Of a stretch of 64,000 nucleotides of DNA, positions 61,862-64,000 are shown piece by piece; position 1 is the stretch's first letter, and each line of letters starts with the position of its first letter. The notes below the pieces were generated by a model. The model worked only from the letters and a program-made list of their open reading frames with translations. It was not told the origin of the DNA and did no database searches. Source of the DNA: CALBPI01 sp039027435 (lineage in GTDB: Bacteria; Pseudomonadota; Gammaproteobacteria; Steroidobacterales; Woeseiaceae); the NCBI GenBank assembly GCA_039027435.1, contig JBCCKF010000013.1:1-64000 (forward strand), given 5' to 3'. The position numbers were made by a program, and so were the translations under genes.

Positions 61862-63157
61862 TCAACCGTTTATTGGATCGCGGCGAATGATGGTCTGCTC
61901 ACGCCCTGGGCCAGTCGAAATTATATCGATCGGCGTATCCACGATTGCTTCGATACGCGCGATATAATCCCGCGCGGCCTCCGGAAGTGCGTCGATATCC
62001 GTCACCCCGACGGTACTCTGTTGCCACCCCGGCATATCCTCATAGATCGGTTCCGCCTCTGCATAGCGGTCAACGACCACCGGCGGTGTCGCAATCTCTT
62101 CACCGTCGATGCGGTAACCGACACAAACGCGAATCGTCTCAAGCTCGTCCAGCACATCGAGTTTGGTCATGCACAAGCCCGAAACGCCGTTGTTGATGAT
62201 GCTGCGTCGAAGCGCGACCGCGTCGAACCAACCACACCGACGCGGTCGACCCGTTGTCGCGCCAAATTCGGCACCCACGCGTGCGAGGTGTGCACCATCG
62301 TCATCATGCAATTCTGTGGGGAACGGACCCGCACCGACTCGGGTGGTGTAGGCCTTGACGATGCCGAGAACATAGTCGATTCGATCCGGACCAATGCCGG
62401 TTCCGGTGCAAGCTCCTGCCGACACGGTATTGCTCGAAGTAACAAATGGGAAGGTGCCGTGATCAATATCGAGGAGTGTTCCCTGAGCGCCCTCAAACAA
62501 TACGCTGTCGCCTGCTTCCCCAAGATCATGCAGGATCGCGGTCACGTCGGCGACCAAGGGTGCAATACGCTCTGCCTGAGCCATAGCGTCGTCCAGAGAT
62601 TCGTTGAAGTCGACAACCGGCGCTTTGAAGTAATGCTTCAACACAAAATTGTGGTAGTCGAGTATCTCTCCGAGCCGGGCTGCAAACTTCTCCCGCAGGA
62701 ACAGGTCCGAGACACGCAAGGCGCGGCGCGCCACTTTATCCTCATAGGCGGGCCCAATACCCCGGCCAGTGGTGCCGATGGCGGCTGAACCGCGCGCCTT
62801 CTCACGCGCCTGATCGAGCGCAACGTGACATGGCAGGATCAAAGGGCAAGCCGGAGAGATCTTCAGTCGATCAAAAACTGGAACGTCGTTGGCGACCAGG
62901 CCGTCCATTTCTCTCAACAGCGCTTCGAGCGAAAGCACAACCCCGTTGCCGATCAGGCACTGAACGTTCTCTCGCAATACGCCCGATGGAATCAGATGCA
63001 GGATCGTCTTCTCACCGTCGATGACCAACGTGTGACCCGCATTGTGTCCGCCTTGAAAGCGGGCGACCGCACTGACGCGATCGGTCAACAGATCAACGAT
63101 CTTGCCTTTGCCCTCGTCACCCCACTGTGTGCCGACGACAACTACATTCTTGCCCAT
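61862..63157 (-). CDS. purA: Adenylosuccinate synthetase
   Basis: PurA (431 residues, normal) makes adenylosuccinate from IMP, aspartate and GTP in AMP synthesis. GTQWGDEGKGKIVDLLTDRV (residues 9-28) holds the catalytic Asp and GTP loop; GGHNAGHTL near 39, TTGRGIGPAYEDKVAR near 129 and CTGTGIGP near 248 are family motifs. It follows the DUF2065 and hflC genes, an order common in gammaproteobacteria. Confidence 0.99.
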   Translation of the reverse strand: MGKNVVVVGTQWGDEGKGKIVDLLTDRVSAVARFQGGHNAGHTLVIDGEKTILHLIPSGVLRENVQCLIGNGVVLSLEALLREMDGLVANDVPVFDRLKISPACPLILPCHVALDQAREKARGSAAIGTTGRGIGPAYEDKVARRALRVSDLFLREKFAARLGEILDYHNFVLKHYFKAPVVDFNESLDDAMAQAERIAPLVADVTAILHDLGEAGDSVLFEGAQGTLLDIDHGTFPFVTSSNTVSAGACTGTGIGPDRIDYVLGIVKAYTTRVGAGPFPTELHDDDGAHLARVGAEFGATTGRPRRCGWFDAVALRRSIINNGVSGLCMTKLDVLDELETIRVCVGYRIDGEEIATPPVVVDRYAEAEPIYEDMPGWQQSTVGVTDIDALPEAARDYIARIEAIVDTPIDIISTGPGREQTIIRRDPING

Positions 63158-63175
63158 GTTGAAATTTCCAGAGAG

Positions 63176-63370
63176 TCAGACGTTGGTGACCGCAAGCAGC
63201 AGCATCGCACCGATCGCCATCACAATACCACCGACGGCTCTGATGACGTTATCCGGCATGCTGGCGATCCTCGCTATTGCCCGTCGCCAGGCACGAGGCG
63301 CCGCGAACGGCGCCATACCTTCGAAGACCAGCATTAATGCCAGGCCCGTCAGCAATAGCTGCCAGCGCAT
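63176..63370 (-). CDS. DUF2065 (YjeT-like) small membrane protein
   Basis: Protein of 64 residues with two hydrophobic helices (about 4-19 and 43-61) and the family segment LALMLVFEGMAPFAAPRAWR (11-30). It lies between hflC and purA, its usual place. The function is unknown; it has been thought to accompany the HflKC complex because of this linkage. Confidence 0.92.
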   Translation of the reverse strand: MRWQLLLTGLALMLVFEGMAPFAAPRAWRRAIARIASMPDNVIRAVGGIVMAIGAMLLLAVTNV

Positions 63371-63388
63371 ACGGCGCCTCCAGACCGG

Positions 63389-64000
63389 TCAGTTTGCTTC
63401 GCGGTTATTCAGGTAGCGGAAGAAATCGCTGTCAGGGTCGAGCACCAGAAGGTCGCTCGCTTGACCCAGTGAGTTCCGATATGCCTCCAGGCTCCGGTAG
63501 AACGCATAGAACTCGCGATCTGCGTTGTAGGCTTGCGCATAGATTGCCGCAGCACGCGCATCGCCTTCACCGCGAATGGTCTGGGCATCGCGATAGGCTT
63601 CCGAGCGGATTACCGTGCTCTGGCGATCCGCTGTAGCACGAATCTCCACGGCCTCCTCGTTACCCTCTGCACGCAACTGCTGGGCAATTCTCAACCGCTC
63701 CTCACGCATCCGGTTGTAAACCGATTCAGAGACTCGATCTGAGAATTCGACCCGCTTAACGCGTACGTCGATCAGCGTGATGCCAAGCTCGTCAGCAAGC
63801 GCCGACGCATCAGCCATCATGTCGCGCATGAGCTCATTACGCTCCAAAGAAATCACTTCCTGCATGGTGCGCTTGGCGAATTCCGTACGGATCGCCGCTT
63901 TGATGATCTGCAACAGCTGTTGGCGCACAACCAACTCAGAACCACGTGCCGAGACGTAGTAGGTCTCAGGGTCGCTGATCCGGTATTTCAGAAAGAAGTC
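63389..64000 (-). CDS. hflC: HflC, FtsH protease regulator (5' part outside the window)
   Basis: The frame is open to the last base of the window, so the N-terminal membrane helix and about a third of the protein are missing. The visible 203 residues contain the end of the SPFH/band-7 domain (DELGITLIDVRVKRVEFSDR), the long charged coiled coil (YNRMREERLRIAQQLRAEGN, IRSEAYRDAQTIRGEGDARA) and the C-terminal YAFYRSLEAYRNSL and DSDFFRYLNN, all typical of HflC. With HflK it forms the cage that controls FtsH at the inner membrane. Confidence 0.96.
   Translation of the reverse strand, partial: DFFLKYRISDPETYYVSARGSELVVRQQLLQIIKAAIRTEFAKRTMQEVISLERNELMRDMMADASALADELGITLIDVRVKRVEFSDRVSESVYNRMREERLRIAQQLRAEGNEEAVEIRATADRQSTVIRSEAYRDAQTIRGEGDARAAAIYAQAYNADREFYAFYRSLEAYRNSLGQASDLLVLDPDSDFFRYLNNREAN

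Overview
The window looks like chromosome of a gammaproteobacterium of fairly high GC content. The evidence is gene order: rpsF-rpsR-DUF2232-rplI-dnaB-alr, rnr-rlmB, purA/DUF2065/hflC, ffh then rpsP-rimM-trmD-rplS, dapA divergent from gcvR-bcp, and mlaFEDCB. The SUF system with SufU and SufT, the TRAP transporter with a TatT gene and the large DUF5117/DUF4953-type metalloprotease point to an environmental, probably marine lineage (Woeseiales/Chromatiales-like). That placement is inference.

Layout. 1-8565 is an accessory segment, visibly less GC-rich than the rest. It holds an edge-truncated IS3-family transposase, a second decayed IS3 transposase relic, a small membrane-anchored protein and a 2252-residue secreted SpvB/FG-GAP/RHS-repeat protein. 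A tRNA-Ser(GGA) gene bounds it, with its 3' end facing the segment. 8566-13287 holds a small lipoprotein with dapA, then gcvR, a Bcp-type peroxiredoxin, the periplasmic protease/chaperone bepA and mlaA. 13291-16385 is the mlaFEDCB phospholipid transport operon, tail to tail with mlaA. 16509-23288 is a tightly overlapping SUF operon (Rrf2 regulator-sufBCDSU-sufT-sixA-like) with an IscR type-1-like operator inside its promoter.

23303-31159 holds a membrane-anchored LuxR regulator with a DUF4199 protein, a DUF1223 secreted protein, a short-form putA, hslR and kbl-tdh (proline and threonine catabolism). 31179-40392 runs leftward: ffh, rpsP-rimM-trmD-rplS, tatT-dctPQM (TRAP uptake) and sppA. 40440-44873 holds a class II phosphodiesterase-like metallo-beta-lactamase-fold protein, a CcsA/YpjD protein, a CNNM/CorC-type protein and radA. 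44946-48830 is a signalling cassette: a transmembrane Ser/Thr kinase with a CHASE2-like sensor, a PP2C phosphatase and a double-FHA protein. 48852-56553 is again leftward housekeeping: rnr-rlmB, rpsF-rpsR-DUF2232-rplI, dnaB and alr.

tRNA-Leu(CAG) follows, then the metalloprotease, an SCP2 protein, a degenerate NERD-like membrane protein overlapping a patatin-like phospholipase, purA, a DUF2065 protein and hflC, which runs off the right edge.

The best candidates for something undescribed are: the RHS protein with an unrecognised C-terminal tail and an adjacent possible immunity gene; the kinase/phosphatase/FHA cassette with no secretion system beside it; the LuxR-DUF4199 pair with inverted repeats between the genes; and the NERD-like/patatin pair. 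No CRISPR array, rRNA, prophage integrase or replication origin was seen.
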